Part shown: piece after piece, positions 17,032 through 25,600 of the stretch | Layout of the letters: each line of letters starts with the position of its first letter | Position numbering within the stretch: position 1 is the stretch's first letter | From: Pseudomonas sp. RIT-PI-q | Lineage (GTDB): Bacteria > Pseudomonadota > Gammaproteobacteria > Pseudomonadales > Pseudomonadaceae | NCBI RefSeq assembly: GCF_001297125.1 | Contig: NZ_LHPC01000031.1 | Span: forward strand, 88,019 to 152,018 | Direction of reading: 5' to 3' | DNA: 64,000 bases | Notes under the pieces: generated by a model | Databases searched by the model: none | The model's input: only the letters and a program-made list of their open reading frames with translations | Told to the model about the DNA's origin: nothing | Translations under genes and position numbers: made by a program

Positions 17032-17526
17032 TTATTCAGGCGCTGCGATGCGGTCCAGTTCGGTTTTCAGTTCGGTGTCCGACAGGCTGTTCAGATCCAG
17101 GGCGAAGAAGGCTGCAAAGCGTGTTTTGATCGTTTCGACAGTGCTGTCGAAAGCCGCCTGGATTTGCTGCTCAGTGCCGTGGACGTCCGATGGATCGGCC
17201 AACCCCCAGTGGCTTTTGATCGCCGGGCCGAAGTACACCGGACAGGCTTCCCCGGCTGCCTTGTCGCACACGGTGATGACGATATCGGGCGGGGAATCGG
17301 CGAAGGCCGAGGAGTCTTTGCTGTACAGGCCTTCGGTGGAGATGCCGAGGTTGTGCAGGGTTTGCACGGCGTGAGGGTTGAGCCGGCCGCTGGGGAAACT
17401 GCCGGAACTCACCGCTTCAAAACCTGCTGGGGCCAAGTGATTGAACAGGGCTTCGCTCAACACGCTGCGGCAACTGTTGGCGGTGCACATGAAGAGAATT
17501 CTGATTGGGGCAGGGCGTGCGTTCAT
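17032..17526 (-). CDS. arsC: Arsenate reductase, low-molecular-weight phosphatase type
   Basis: The 164-residue protein starts with the phosphatase loop CTANSCRS (Cys14 nucleophile, Arg20), has VITVCDKAAGEACPVYFGP with the resolving cysteines and the general-acid Asp in GLADPSDVHG. It reduces arsenate to arsenite for export. Extra pseudomonad C-terminal residues extend past 140. The ATG is at 17526; a longer frame exists but passes through a REP. A 26-base palindrome at 17537-17562 directly before the start resembles the one before arsR at 54 kb. No arsR or exporter gene is adjacent, so regulation is probably in trans. Confidence 0.9.
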   Translation of the reverse strand: MNARPAPIRILFMCTANSCRSVLSEALFNHLAPAGFEAVSSGSFPSGRLNPHAVQTLHNLGISTEGLYSKDSSAFADSPPDIVITVCDKAAGEACPVYFGPAIKSHWGLADPSDVHGTEQQIQAAFDSTVETIKTRFAAFFALDLNSLSDTELKTELDRIAAPE

Positions 17527-17536
17527 CGGAGCGGCT

Positions 17537-17562
17537 CGTATATATGGATATCCGAATATACG
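17537..17562 (-). promoter_or_regulatory. Putative ArsR operator upstream of arsC
   Basis: A 26-base imperfect palindrome (22 of 26 positions self-complementary), read on the minus strand as GTATATTCGGATATCCATAT plus flanks. It matches the operator before arsR-arsB at 54079-54100 at nearly every position (TATATTCG-A--TCCATATAT). ArsR-family operators are AT-rich palindromes of this size. Confidence 0.7.
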
Positions 17563-17619
17563 TAGGCCAACTGAAAATGCCAATGCTCTGAGTACGATCG
17601 AAAGGGCACCGCAGGGCCA

Positions 17620-17724
17620 ATGTGGGAGCGGGCTTGCTCGCGAAGGCGCCGTGTCAGTCGACATCACTTTGACTGACAGACCGCTTTCGCGAGCAAGTCG
17701 AATCGTCGCACCGCCGCTCCCACA
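17620..17724. repeat. REP pair with the same 16-base block in the right arm
   Basis: The left copy is GTGGGAGCGGGCTTGCTCGC. The right copy is broken at 17698-17713 by TCGAATCGTCGCACCG, identical to the block at 3999-4014 and located at the same position in the arm. Confidence 0.88.
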
Positions 17725-17740
17725 TTAGTTAGGGGGTGTC

Positions 17741-18361
17741 TCAGGCCCGGCGCGCCATCAGCAACACCGAAGCCGCCGCCGACAACAATCCCGCGCAGCA
17801 ACGGTTGAATATCCGCTTGCCCCGTGGCTCGGCGAACCAGCGGCGCATGTGCAGGCCCATGTAGGCATAGGCACCGATGGCGATCCATTCCAGTACCAGA
17901 AACAGCGCGCCCAACACCGCAAATTGCGGGGTTATCGCTCGGGTCGAGTCGACGAATTGCGGGAGGAATGCGGTAAAGATCAGGATCGCTTTCGGATTAC
18001 CGGCCGCCACCAGAAACTCCTGGCGCGCCAACGCCAGCATGCCCACCGGCGCACCCGCCACCGCGTTTTGTGCGCCCGGATCGGCACGCCACAATTGCCA
18101 GGCGAGATAGAGCAGGTACATCGCCCCCAGAATCTTGATCCCGTAGAACAACAACTCCGAGGTTTGCAGCACCACCGCCAACCCTGCCGAGGCGAGGGCA
18201 ATCATCCCGGCGAACGCCAGCAGACGACCGATCCCGGCCAGGCAGGCCGTGCGGTAGCCGTAGCGGGTCGAGTTGCTGACCGACAGCAAATTGTTCGGGC
18301 CGGGCGCCATGTTCAGGGCGAAGCAGGCGGGAAGAAATAGCGTGAGCGTGGCAAGGTCCAT
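17741..18361 (-). CDS. LysE family amino-acid exporter
   Basis: The 206-residue membrane protein has the LysE/RhtB signature LNMAPGPNNLLSVSNSTRYG in the first third, about six hydrophobic segments, and the mid-protein GNPKAILIFTAFLPQF motif. Members export amino acids or their derivatives from the cytoplasm. The gene stands alone on the minus strand between a REP pair and the divergent tctCBA operon. Substrate is unknown. Confidence 0.87.
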   Translation of the reverse strand: MDLATLTLFLPACFALNMAPGPNNLLSVSNSTRYGYRTACLAGIGRLLAFAGMIALASAGLAVVLQTSELLFYGIKILGAMYLLYLAWQLWRADPGAQNAVAGAPVGMLALARQEFLVAAGNPKAILIFTAFLPQFVDSTRAITPQFAVLGALFLVLEWIAIGAYAYMGLHMRRWFAEPRGKRIFNRCCAGLLSAAASVLLMARRA

Positions 18362-18574
18362 AACGGGGCTCCTGGTACGAGAGCCGTATTTTTATCATGG
18401 ATGGCGGGTGGCTTGGCCCATACAGCGGCGCATTCAAGTCGCCGTACACTTGCCCCGGCACGTCAAAAACAGATCTATGACCTACGCTTGTTCACAGACG
18501 CATGCTCAGTGAGCAGGGCTTGCTCCTGAGCGGGATTCACCGGCACCTAAAAAAACAATATCGGGAGACTACTC

Positions 18575-19546
18575 ATGCAGGCTTTGTTCCGTCGATTCAC
18601 TCGTTCCATGGCCATTGGCATCACCGCTGCCGCGCTCACCACACCGGCGTTCGCGCTGGACACCGTCAAGTTCATGGCCCCAGGTTCCGTCGGTGGGGGA
18701 TATGACCAGACCGCACGGGATTTGGGCAAAGCCTTGATCGAAGCCAAGTCGGCCAAAGCCGTGACCTTCGAAAACAAAGGTGGGGCAGGCGGGACGTTGG
18801 GGCTGGCGCAGTTTGCCAACAGCACCAAGGGCGACCCGAATGCGCTGCTCGTTGTCGGCGCGATCATGGTAGCGGGCATTGAACAGAACAAGCCGCAAAT
18901 CACCTTGAAGGATGTCACGCCGATTGCCCGGCTTTTTACCGAGTACAACGTGATTGCCGTGCGCAAGGAGTCCGAGTTCAAAACCCTGGAGGACTTGCTG
19001 AAAGCCTTCAAGGAAAAACCCTCCAGCATTACTTGGGGCGGGGGTTCCAAGGGTTCGATCGATCACATTGGCATCGCCGATCTGGCCGGCAAAATGGATA
19101 TACCCGTGAACAAGGTCAATTACGTCGCCTTCGCCGGTGGCGGTGAAGTCGTTGCGCAGGTACTGGGTGGGCAGATCAAGGTGATCACCGGAGGCTATGC
19201 CGAGCTGGGCCAATACATCAAAAACGGCCAGTTCCGGGTACTCGCCATCGGCGCGCCGGAACGCGTTGAAGGCATCGACGCACCCACGCTTAAAGAGAAA
19301 GGCTACGACGTGATCATCGGTAACTGGCGCGGCGTCTACGGTGCGGCGAACCTCACGCCCGAGCAACGCAAAGAAGTCACCGACGCCGTGCTGGCCGCCG
19401 CCGATAGCAACGTCTGGAAGGACAATGTCAAAACCAATGCGTGGTCACCGAGCATCCTGACCGGGGATGAGTTCGGCAAATTCGTCGACGCAGAACACGT
19501 GCGCCTGCACGCGATGCTGGTCGAGGTCGGGTTGATTGCCAAATGA
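18575..19546 (+). CDS. tctC: Tripartite tricarboxylate transporter substrate-binding protein
   Basis: The 323-residue protein has a signal peptide ending in TPAFALD and the Bug/TctC fold landmarks VKFMAPGSVGGGYDQTARDLGKAL, ENKGGAGGTLGL and VNYVAFAGGGEVVAQVLGG. It delivers a tricarboxylate or other carboxylate to the TctAB membrane complex. GGGAG lies 10 bases before the ATG. The stop overlaps the tctB start by 4 bases, so tctC-tctB-tctA form one operon. No TctDE two-component system is adjacent. Confidence 0.93.
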   Translation: MQALFRRFTRSMAIGITAAALTTPAFALDTVKFMAPGSVGGGYDQTARDLGKALIEAKSAKAVTFENKGGAGGTLGLAQFANSTKGDPNALLVVGAIMVAGIEQNKPQITLKDVTPIARLFTEYNVIAVRKESEFKTLEDLLKAFKEKPSSITWGGGSKGSIDHIGIADLAGKMDIPVNKVNYVAFAGGGEVVAQVLGGQIKVITGGYAELGQYIKNGQFRVLAIGAPERVEGIDAPTLKEKGYDVIIGNWRGVYGAANLTPEQRKEVTDAVLAAADSNVWKDNVKTNAWSPSILTGDEFGKFVDAEHVRLHAMLVEVGLIAK

Positions 19547-20037
19547 ATGAGCCGCGCAAAATACTTCCGGCGCAACTGGCGATTGGCGTCGGTGTGATAG
19601 TGATCGCCGCCGTGTTGGCGGTCGGGGCCTTTCGGTTTCCGGCCGAGATGGGTTTCGTCATCCTCGGCGCCCACGTTTACCCCTACGCCTTGGCCGGGTT
19701 CCTCGGCATCGTCGGTCTGTTGCTGAGTATTCAGGCCGCCACCGGAGGTTTTCGTGAACTGGCGGATCACAGTGATGAGAGTGAAAAAGCGCTCCCCGGC
19801 GGCAAACTCGGTGCTACTTGGGTCACTGCGGGGCTGGTGGGGGTGGCGTTGCTGATCAACTTGATCGGCTTCGTGCTGGCGGCAGGGTTGCTGTTTGCCT
19901 GCTCGGCACGGGGTTTTGGCAGTCGCCGCCCGGTGCGCGACCTGGCCATCGGCATTGCCTTGACGCTACCGATCTACTGGCTGTTCAACGCCGGGCTCGG
20001 GGTCTCCCTTCCGCCCCTTATCAACGCCTGGATCTGA
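19543..20037 (+). CDS. tctB: Tripartite tricarboxylate transporter small membrane subunit
   Basis: The 164-residue protein has four hydrophobic segments (LAIGVGVIVIAAVLAVGAF; YALAGFLGIVGLLLSIQAA; a pair near residues 90-130; the C-terminal helix), as expected for TctB. It starts in an ATGA overlap with tctC, so translation is coupled. It forms the membrane complex together with TctA. Confidence 0.9.
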   Translation: MNEPRKILPAQLAIGVGVIVIAAVLAVGAFRFPAEMGFVILGAHVYPYALAGFLGIVGLLLSIQAATGGFRELADHSDESEKALPGGKLGATWVTAGLVGVALLINLIGFVLAAGLLFACSARGFGSRRPVRDLAIGIALTLPIYWLFNAGLGVSLPPLINAWI

Positions 20038-20061
20038 TCCGGGCCGAAGGAGGTCAATAAG

Positions 20062-21570
20062 GTGGACATTCTCTCAAGCCTGGCAATCGGTTTTGCCGCG
20101 GCGCTGACACCGATCAACTTGATGTGGGGCTTCATCGGCTGTTTGCTCGGCACCGCGATCGGGGTCTTGCCGGGAATCGGGCCGGCGCTGACGGTGGCGT
20201 TGCTGCTGCCGATCACCGCCAAGGTCGATCCTACCGGTGCGTTGATCATGTTCGCCGGGATCTATTACGGCGCGCAGTTTGGCGGCTCAACCACGTCAAT
20301 TTTGCTCAACACGCCAGGGGAGTCGTCCTCCATGGTCACCGCCCTGGAAGGCAACCTCATGGCTCGCAACGGACGCGCAGGGCCGGCGCTGGCCACGGCG
20401 GCGATAGGCTCGTTCGTGGCCGGCACCATCGCGACGATCTTGCTGACCCTGTTTGCCCCGATCGTTGCCACGCTGGCGCTCAAGTTTGGCCCGGCGGAAT
20501 ATTTCGCGATTCTGGTGCTGTCCTTCACGACGGTATCGGCGGTACTCGGCGCGTCGATGCTGCGCGGTTTCGCCTCGTTGGGGATTGGCCTGGCGGTGGG
20601 TTTGATTGGCCTGGACGCGACGTCGGGCATTGCTCGCTACACCCTGGGGGTGCCGGAATTGGTGGATGGCATCGAAGTGGTGCTGGTGGCCGTCGGGCTG
20701 TTTGCCGTGGGTGAGGCTTTGTACAGCCTGCTGTATCAAAAGGAAGAAGCATCCGGTCGGCACCGCTTGACCTCGTTGTGGATGACCAGGGCCGACTGGA
20801 AACGCTCGGTCCCCGCCTGGTTGCGAGGAACGCTGATCGGATTTCCCTTTGGTTCGATTCCGGCAGGCGGCGCTGAGATTCCGACCTTTCTGTCTTATTC
20901 GGCCGAACGCAAACTGAGCAAGTTTCCGAAAGAGTTTGCCGGCAGCAAGGGGCAGGGGGCGATAGAAGGTGTTGCCGGCCCTGAGGCAGCCAACAACGCG
21001 AGCGCGACGGGTTCGCTGGTGCCGTTGCTGACATTAGGCATACCGACCTCCGCCACGGCCGCGATTCTGTTGGCCGCTTTCCAGAACTACAACCTGCAAC
21101 CGGGGCCGATGCTGTTCCAGACCTCCGGTGAACTGGTCTGGACGCTGGTGGCCTCGTTGTACATTGGCAACGTGATTCTGCTGGTGTTGAACCTGCCGTT
21201 GGTGGGCCTTTGGGTCAAGCTGTTGCAGATCCCCCGACCCTACCTGAACGCCGGCATCCTGGTGTTTGCCACCATTGGTGTGTACGGCATGCGTCATTCT
21301 TCCTTCGACCTGCTGCTGATGCTGGCCATCGGCTGGGGCGGCGTGCTGATGCGCCGTTTCGATTTTCCCGTCGCCCCGGTGATCGTCGGCATGCTGCTGG
21401 GGCCAATGGCTGAAAAGCAGCTGCGCAATGCCTTGTCGATTGGCGAAGGAGACTGGTCGATATTTATCACGCAACCCATTGCAGCCTCGTTCCTCGCGCT
21501 GACGCTCCTGGTTCTGCTAGTGCCCCACCTGCTGCACGCCCGCGGCATCAAATTGCATGAGGACGATTGA
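20062..21570 (+). CDS. tctA: Tripartite tricarboxylate transporter large membrane subunit
   Basis: The 502-residue protein is the main channel subunit. It has the TctA motif GTAIGVLPGIGPALTVALLLPIT near residue 35, YYGAQFGGSTTSILLNTPGE near 70, and the second-repeat GPEAANNASATGSLVPLLTLGIPTS near 315. The start is GTG at 20062, supported by AAGGAGG at a good distance. It uses the ion gradient to import the substrate captured by TctC. Confidence 0.93.
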   Translation: MDILSSLAIGFAAALTPINLMWGFIGCLLGTAIGVLPGIGPALTVALLLPITAKVDPTGALIMFAGIYYGAQFGGSTTSILLNTPGESSSMVTALEGNLMARNGRAGPALATAAIGSFVAGTIATILLTLFAPIVATLALKFGPAEYFAILVLSFTTVSAVLGASMLRGFASLGIGLAVGLIGLDATSGIARYTLGVPELVDGIEVVLVAVGLFAVGEALYSLLYQKEEASGRHRLTSLWMTRADWKRSVPAWLRGTLIGFPFGSIPAGGAEIPTFLSYSAERKLSKFPKEFAGSKGQGAIEGVAGPEAANNASATGSLVPLLTLGIPTSATAAILLAAFQNYNLQPGPMLFQTSGELVWTLVASLYIGNVILLVLNLPLVGLWVKLLQIPRPYLNAGILVFATIGVYGMRHSSFDLLLMLAIGWGGVLMRRFDFPVAPVIVGMLLGPMAEKQLRNALSIGEGDWSIFITQPIAASFLALTLLVLLVPHLLHARGIKLHEDD

Positions 21571-21604
21571 ACGCGGGAGACCACCACCCCTGTACTTTCC
21601 GCTC

Positions 21605-21751
21605 CGTAGCAGCTGTCGAGCCTGCGAGGCTGCGTTCGGCTGCGCAGCAGTCGTGAAATCAGGCAATGCGGTGTATCAGGAAAACCGTGTGCTCAGGTTT
21701 CACGACTGCTGCGCAGCCGAACGCAGCCTCGCAAGCTCGACAGCTGCTACG
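21605..21751. repeat. Long near-perfect inverted repeat (54-base arms)
   Basis: The arms at 21605-21658 and 21698-21751 are complementary with a single mismatch and enclose a 39-base loop. The arm begins CGTAGCAGCTGTCGAGCC and includes GCTGCGTTCGGCTGCGCAGC. Related elements lie at 26461-26607, 42032-42172, 53886-54044 and, in shorter form, 46885-46976. This is the main content of the 288-base gap after tctA. Confidence 0.88.
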
Positions 21752-21858
21752 AGGTGTGTGTAGCCGTTGAAACTCGTGTTGGGCAGTTTTCTTCAATACG
21801 TGGGCAGGGGGGCTCTTTACCTTGAGCACTGTTTCCACTGACTTGAAGAAGGTATGCG

Positions 21859-22446
21859 ATGAGTCTGATTATCTCCATGGCGGCGTTTGCCCTGGTGGCC
21901 TCGATTACACCGGGGCCGGTGAACATTGTGGCGTTGAGCGCCGGCGCGCAGTTCGGTTTTCGCGCCAGTCAACGGCATGTGGCCGGGGCGACGCTGGGTT
22001 TCGTGTTGTTGCTGGTGTTGATGGGCCTGGGCTTGCATGAGGTGTTGCAATTGTGGCCGGCGCTGACGCAGGTGGTGCAGTGGGCCGGCGTGGCGTTTCT
22101 ATTGTTCATGGCCTACAAGTTGGCCGCCGACAACGGTCAGCTCGATGCGAAGGAGTCTGGCCGGGCACCGTCGATGCTCTACGGCGCTGTCATGCAATGG
22201 CTCAACCCGAAAGCCTGGCTGGCCTGCGTCGCCGGCATGGGCGCGTTTGTCGCCGATGGCGAAGCGCGGCTGGTCTGGCAATTTGCCGCGGTGTATCTGG
22301 TGATTTGCTACGTGTCTGTCGGCTGCTGGGCTTATGCCGGGACCTTTTTGCGCGGCTATCTGAACAACCCGGCGGGGATGCGCGTGTTCAACCGGACCAT
22401 GGCGATGTTGCTGGCCATAAGCGCGGTGTATCTGCTGCTGCCTTAG
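21859..22446 (+). CDS. LysE family translocator
   Basis: The 195-residue membrane protein has the LysE signature ASITPGPVNIVALSAGAQFGF near the N-terminus, about six hydrophobic segments and MQWLNPKAWLACVAGMGAF in the middle. It likely exports an amino acid or related metabolite. Its 3' end overlaps that of the convergent AraC-type regulator gene by 4 bases. This paralog is only distantly like the LysE protein encoded at 17741-18361. Confidence 0.86.
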   Translation: MSLIISMAAFALVASITPGPVNIVALSAGAQFGFRASQRHVAGATLGFVLLLVLMGLGLHEVLQLWPALTQVVQWAGVAFLLFMAYKLAADNGQLDAKESGRAPSMLYGAVMQWLNPKAWLACVAGMGAFVADGEARLVWQFAAVYLVICYVSVGCWAYAGTFLRGYLNNPAGMRVFNRTMAMLLAISAVYLLLP

Positions 22447-23276
22447 CCGCGATATTGCCCCGGTGTCGCGGCCAGGTGCTGTTTGAACACCCGCTGAAAA
22501 TGCGCCTGGTCGGCAAACCCCGCTTCCAGTGCGACATCGGCGATCAGCTTGCCGCTGCGCAATTGATCCTGGGCGAACTGGATGCGCCGGTTCAGCAGAA
22601 ACGCGTGGGGCGTCATGCCGTAATGTTGCTTGAACGCGCGGATCAGGTAGGACGGCGACAGCTGCGCCGCCTCGCAAATATCTTCGAGCTTGAGCAGGTG
22701 CGTGCAGTGATCGCGGATGTAATCGGCGGCGCGCTCCAGTTTGAAATTGGGTTCGCGCAGCGGTTGGTCGACCGGATTCAGCCGTAGTTGCACGTCGGTG
22801 AAAAACTCCACCGCCGCGCTGTGTTTAGCCAGCACGTCTTGCTGCTGATCGACCAACACTTCATACAACGCCTTCAAGCCTTCAAACAGGCTGGCGTCGT
22901 GAGTGTGCGTGATGGAAAAACGGCGAAACGCCAGGTCCTGGCTGAACCCGAGCTGGTGCTGCAAGTCGGTGAGCCACGCCGTATCGACGTAAAGCATCAG
23001 GTATGACCAAGGCTGATCGTCGATCGGGTTGCAGGCGTGGACATCGCCAGGGTTCATCAGCACCACGGTGCCGGCGCTGACCTGAAACTGCGCATGCTCA
23101 TGAATATAAGTGCTGCGCCCGGCCGTGATCGCACCGATGGAAAAGTGCTCGTGGGAATGCCGGGTGTAGCAGACCTCGCGACCATCGGCGATGGAGCGGG
23201 CTTCGATGAAGGGCAGGGCGTCGTCACGCCAGAAGCGCGGGGCCTTGTCGGCGTTTTTGGCAACGGTGTGCTTCAT
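22443..23276 (-). CDS. AraC family regulator with N-terminal cupin
   Basis: The 277-residue protein has an N-terminal AraC-type cupin (SHEHFSIGAITAGRSTYIHE; VVLMNPGDVHACNPID) that senses a ligand, and two C-terminal helix-turn-helix motifs (LEDICEAAQLSPSYLIRAFKQHYGMTPH; IADVALEAGFADQAHFQRVFKQHL). Regulators with this architecture often lie beside LysE exporters and control them, and here the LysE gene is the convergent neighbour. The ligand is unknown. Confidence 0.88.
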   Translation of the reverse strand: MKHTVAKNADKAPRFWRDDALPFIEARSIADGREVCYTRHSHEHFSIGAITAGRSTYIHEHAQFQVSAGTVVLMNPGDVHACNPIDDQPWSYLMLYVDTAWLTDLQHQLGFSQDLAFRRFSITHTHDASLFEGLKALYEVLVDQQQDVLAKHSAAVEFFTDVQLRLNPVDQPLREPNFKLERAADYIRDHCTHLLKLEDICEAAQLSPSYLIRAFKQHYGMTPHAFLLNRRIQFAQDQLRSGKLIADVALEAGFADQAHFQRVFKQHLAATPGQYRG

Positions 23277-23309
23277 GGTCAGTCCTCGGCAGGTCAGCGT
23301 CGGAGTGTA

Positions 23310-23813
23310 TTAGCTCTCACCGTTAAAGGCTCGTTGCAGCTCGGCGATGTCGAGTTTTTTCATCTGCATCATCGCTTCCATGGCGCGCTGGGATTTTGCC
23401 GTGTCGGGGTCTTTGATCATGTCCATCAGGGCAATCGGCACAATCTGCCACGACAGCCCGAACTTGTCCTTGAGCCAGCCGCATTGCTGGGCCTGAGGGA
23501 CGCCGCCGGCGGACAGGGTTCCCCAGTAGTGATCGATTTCTTCCTGGGTCTGGCAATTGACCTGGAACGAAACCGCCTCGCTGAACTTGAACAACGGACC
23601 GCCGTTCAGGCCGGTGAAACTATGCCCGTCGAGTTCGAAGCTGACCGTCATCACCGAGCCTTCGGGCCGACCGTGGAATTCGAAACCGGCGTGGCCGTAA
23701 TAGGTGGTGGCGGTGATTTTCGAATGGTCGAAGATCGAGCAGTAATACTTCGCGGCCTCTTCGGCCTGATCGTCAAACCATAGGCAGGGGGTAAGTTTTT
23801 GCACACGTTGCAT
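23310..23813 (-). CDS. VOC superfamily protein (PhnB-like, 3-demethylubiquinone methyltransferase-type fold)
   Basis: The 167-residue protein begins QKLTPCLWFDDQAEEAAKYYCSIF and continues with SVMTVSFELDGHSFTGLNGGP, the pattern of PhnB-like VOC proteins. It includes the conserved SAGGVPQAQQCGWLKDKFGLSWQIVP region. The metal-binding histidine and glutamate positions are only partly filled, which is common in this subgroup. Function is unknown. It lies upstream of the AraC-type gene on the same strand, 33 bases apart. Confidence 0.8.
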   Translation of the reverse strand: MQRVQKLTPCLWFDDQAEEAAKYYCSIFDHSKITATTYYGHAGFEFHGRPEGSVMTVSFELDGHSFTGLNGGPLFKFSEAVSFQVNCQTQEEIDHYWGTLSAGGVPQAQQCGWLKDKFGLSWQIVPIALMDMIKDPDTAKSQRAMEAMMQMKKLDIAELQRAFNGES

Positions 23814-24077
23814 GGCGCTGCTCCTCTACGGATTACTCATGCTGAGTTTCAGCGTAGTCAGCCTGTGCTCGTCTGGTCGTACCGTAGATCGACAAGTGCG
23901 CCGGGTTTGTCAGGTGAAATGGAGTCGATATGACCATCTTTAAGTCTTAACGACTAAGTCAGTGAGGAGTCTTTTTGACTCGGTGAGTTACAGGGCATTG
24001 ATTTACAACGACTAAATATATGGCATGAGACTTGATGTACCAGACGTACAACTGACCCGCTTCAGGAGTACGAAAAA

Positions 24078-24344
<267 letters not shown>

Positions 24345-24407
24345 CACGCTTTGGCGGACGTACACAGCCCAAATGTGGGAGCGTGTTCCTCCAGACAACC
24401 CGATCAA

Positions 24408-24508
24408 CTGTAGGAGCGAGCTTGCTCGCGATGAACCCACAGGCACCGCGTTAATCCTGGTAACACGCGTCATCGTTGACGACCTTCGCGAGCAAGCTCG
24501 CTCCTACG
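24408..24508. repeat. REP pair
   Basis: Facing copies of GTAGGAGCGAGCTTGCTCGC and complement, with about 55 bases between. A degenerate half-copy (GTGGGAGCGTG) lies just before it at about 24375. Confidence 0.85.
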
Positions 24509-24568
24509 GCTCTTCCAAGTGATCCGCCGTAGTGGTGAAACCAACAGCTGCAACAACGGATATACACC

Positions 24569-25486
24569 TCATCTACCGAGCCCACTTTGGCTCGCAATCC
24601 ACCCCGTAGCTAAATCAATAAACGCCCGTAGTTTTGGCTGCGACTGCGTCCGGCCGGGAAAATACAGATACAACGCCGAACTAAGCGGCACAAACGCTTG
24701 CAGCACTCGCTCAAGGCGCCCATCCGCCAACTCGTCGGCAATCTCCAGATCACAGGCATACGCCAAACCCGTACCACTGCGAGCAGCCGCCACCAACAGG
24801 CGCCGATCATTGACGATCACGCCACCCTCGACGCCGACGGTAAAATCCCGGCCCTCGCGGCGAAACTCCCAGCGATGGGCGCTGCCCGATGTCGAGAAGC
24901 GAAAGCCGATGCATTCATGCCGAGTCAATTCCTCAGGGCTGGCCGGTCTGCCAGCCTTGGCGAAGTACGCCGGGGAACCCACCACCGACCATTGCAGATC
25001 GGGCGTCAGGCGCACCGCGATCATGTCTTTTTCGATCGACTCGCCCAGGCGAATCCCGGCGTCAAAACCGCCGGCCATCAGATCGACCGTGGCGTCGTCC
25101 AGGGAGATGTCGAGGGTGACTTGCGGATACGCCTGGCGGTACAGCGCAATCAGCGGCTCCATCAATAAACTGCCGGACAGCCGCGGTGCCGTGAGCCGCA
25201 AGGTGCCCATGGGCTGATCGCGAAAACCGCTGAGCACCGCCAGGGCTTCGTCGATTTCACTGGCCGCCGGGCGCAAACGGGCAAACAGGCTGGCGCCGGC
25301 CTCGGTCAGTGCTACTCGGCGGGTGGTGCGCTGAAACAGCAGCACGCCGGTGCGACGCTCAAGCAACTTGATCGCATGGCTGACTGCCGTGGGGGGCACC
25401 GCCAGTTTTGTCGCGGCCAGGGTGAAACTTTTGTGTTCGGCCACCGCCAGAAACTCGGTCAAGCCGTCGAATGGGTCGTGGGTCAT
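24569..25486 (-). CDS. LysR-type transcriptional regulator
   Basis: The 305-residue protein has the N-terminal helix-turn-helix LTEFLAVAEHKSFTLAATKLAVPPTAVSHAIKLLERRTG and a CrgA-like effector domain (VTLDISLDDATVDLMAGGFDAGIRLG), placing it in the common group of regulators that act on divergent oxidoreductase genes. The ATG at 25486 is used. A 19-base perfect palindrome 12 bases upstream is a likely operator shared with the divergent SDR gene. Confidence 0.88.
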   Translation of the reverse strand: MTHDPFDGLTEFLAVAEHKSFTLAATKLAVPPTAVSHAIKLLERRTGVLLFQRTTRRVALTEAGASLFARLRPAASEIDEALAVLSGFRDQPMGTLRLTAPRLSGSLLMEPLIALYRQAYPQVTLDISLDDATVDLMAGGFDAGIRLGESIEKDMIAVRLTPDLQWSVVGSPAYFAKAGRPASPEELTRHECIGFRFSTSGSAHRWEFRREGRDFTVGVEGGVIVNDRRLLVAAARSGTGLAYACDLEIADELADGRLERVLQAFVPLSSALYLYFPGRTQSQPKLRAFIDLATGWIASQSGLGR

Positions 25487-25497
25487 GTCAGCGCCAT

Positions 25498-25516
25498 TAT
25501 GAAAGAGCGTTTCATA
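25498..25516. promoter_or_regulatory. Palindromic operator between LysR and SDR genes
   Basis: TATGAAA-GAGCG-TTTCATA is a perfect inverted repeat with 7-base arms, extending to 9 of 10 with its flanks. It lies 12 bases before the LysR start and 85 bases before the SDR start, the expected position for a LysR box that governs both genes. Confidence 0.6.
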
Positions 25517-25600
25517 GTGCTTGTAACACGAGGGCATTTTTCCGGCCAATCATCCTGCGTACCTTGTGCTTACCCCAACTGCACAAAAGGAATCACGCTC

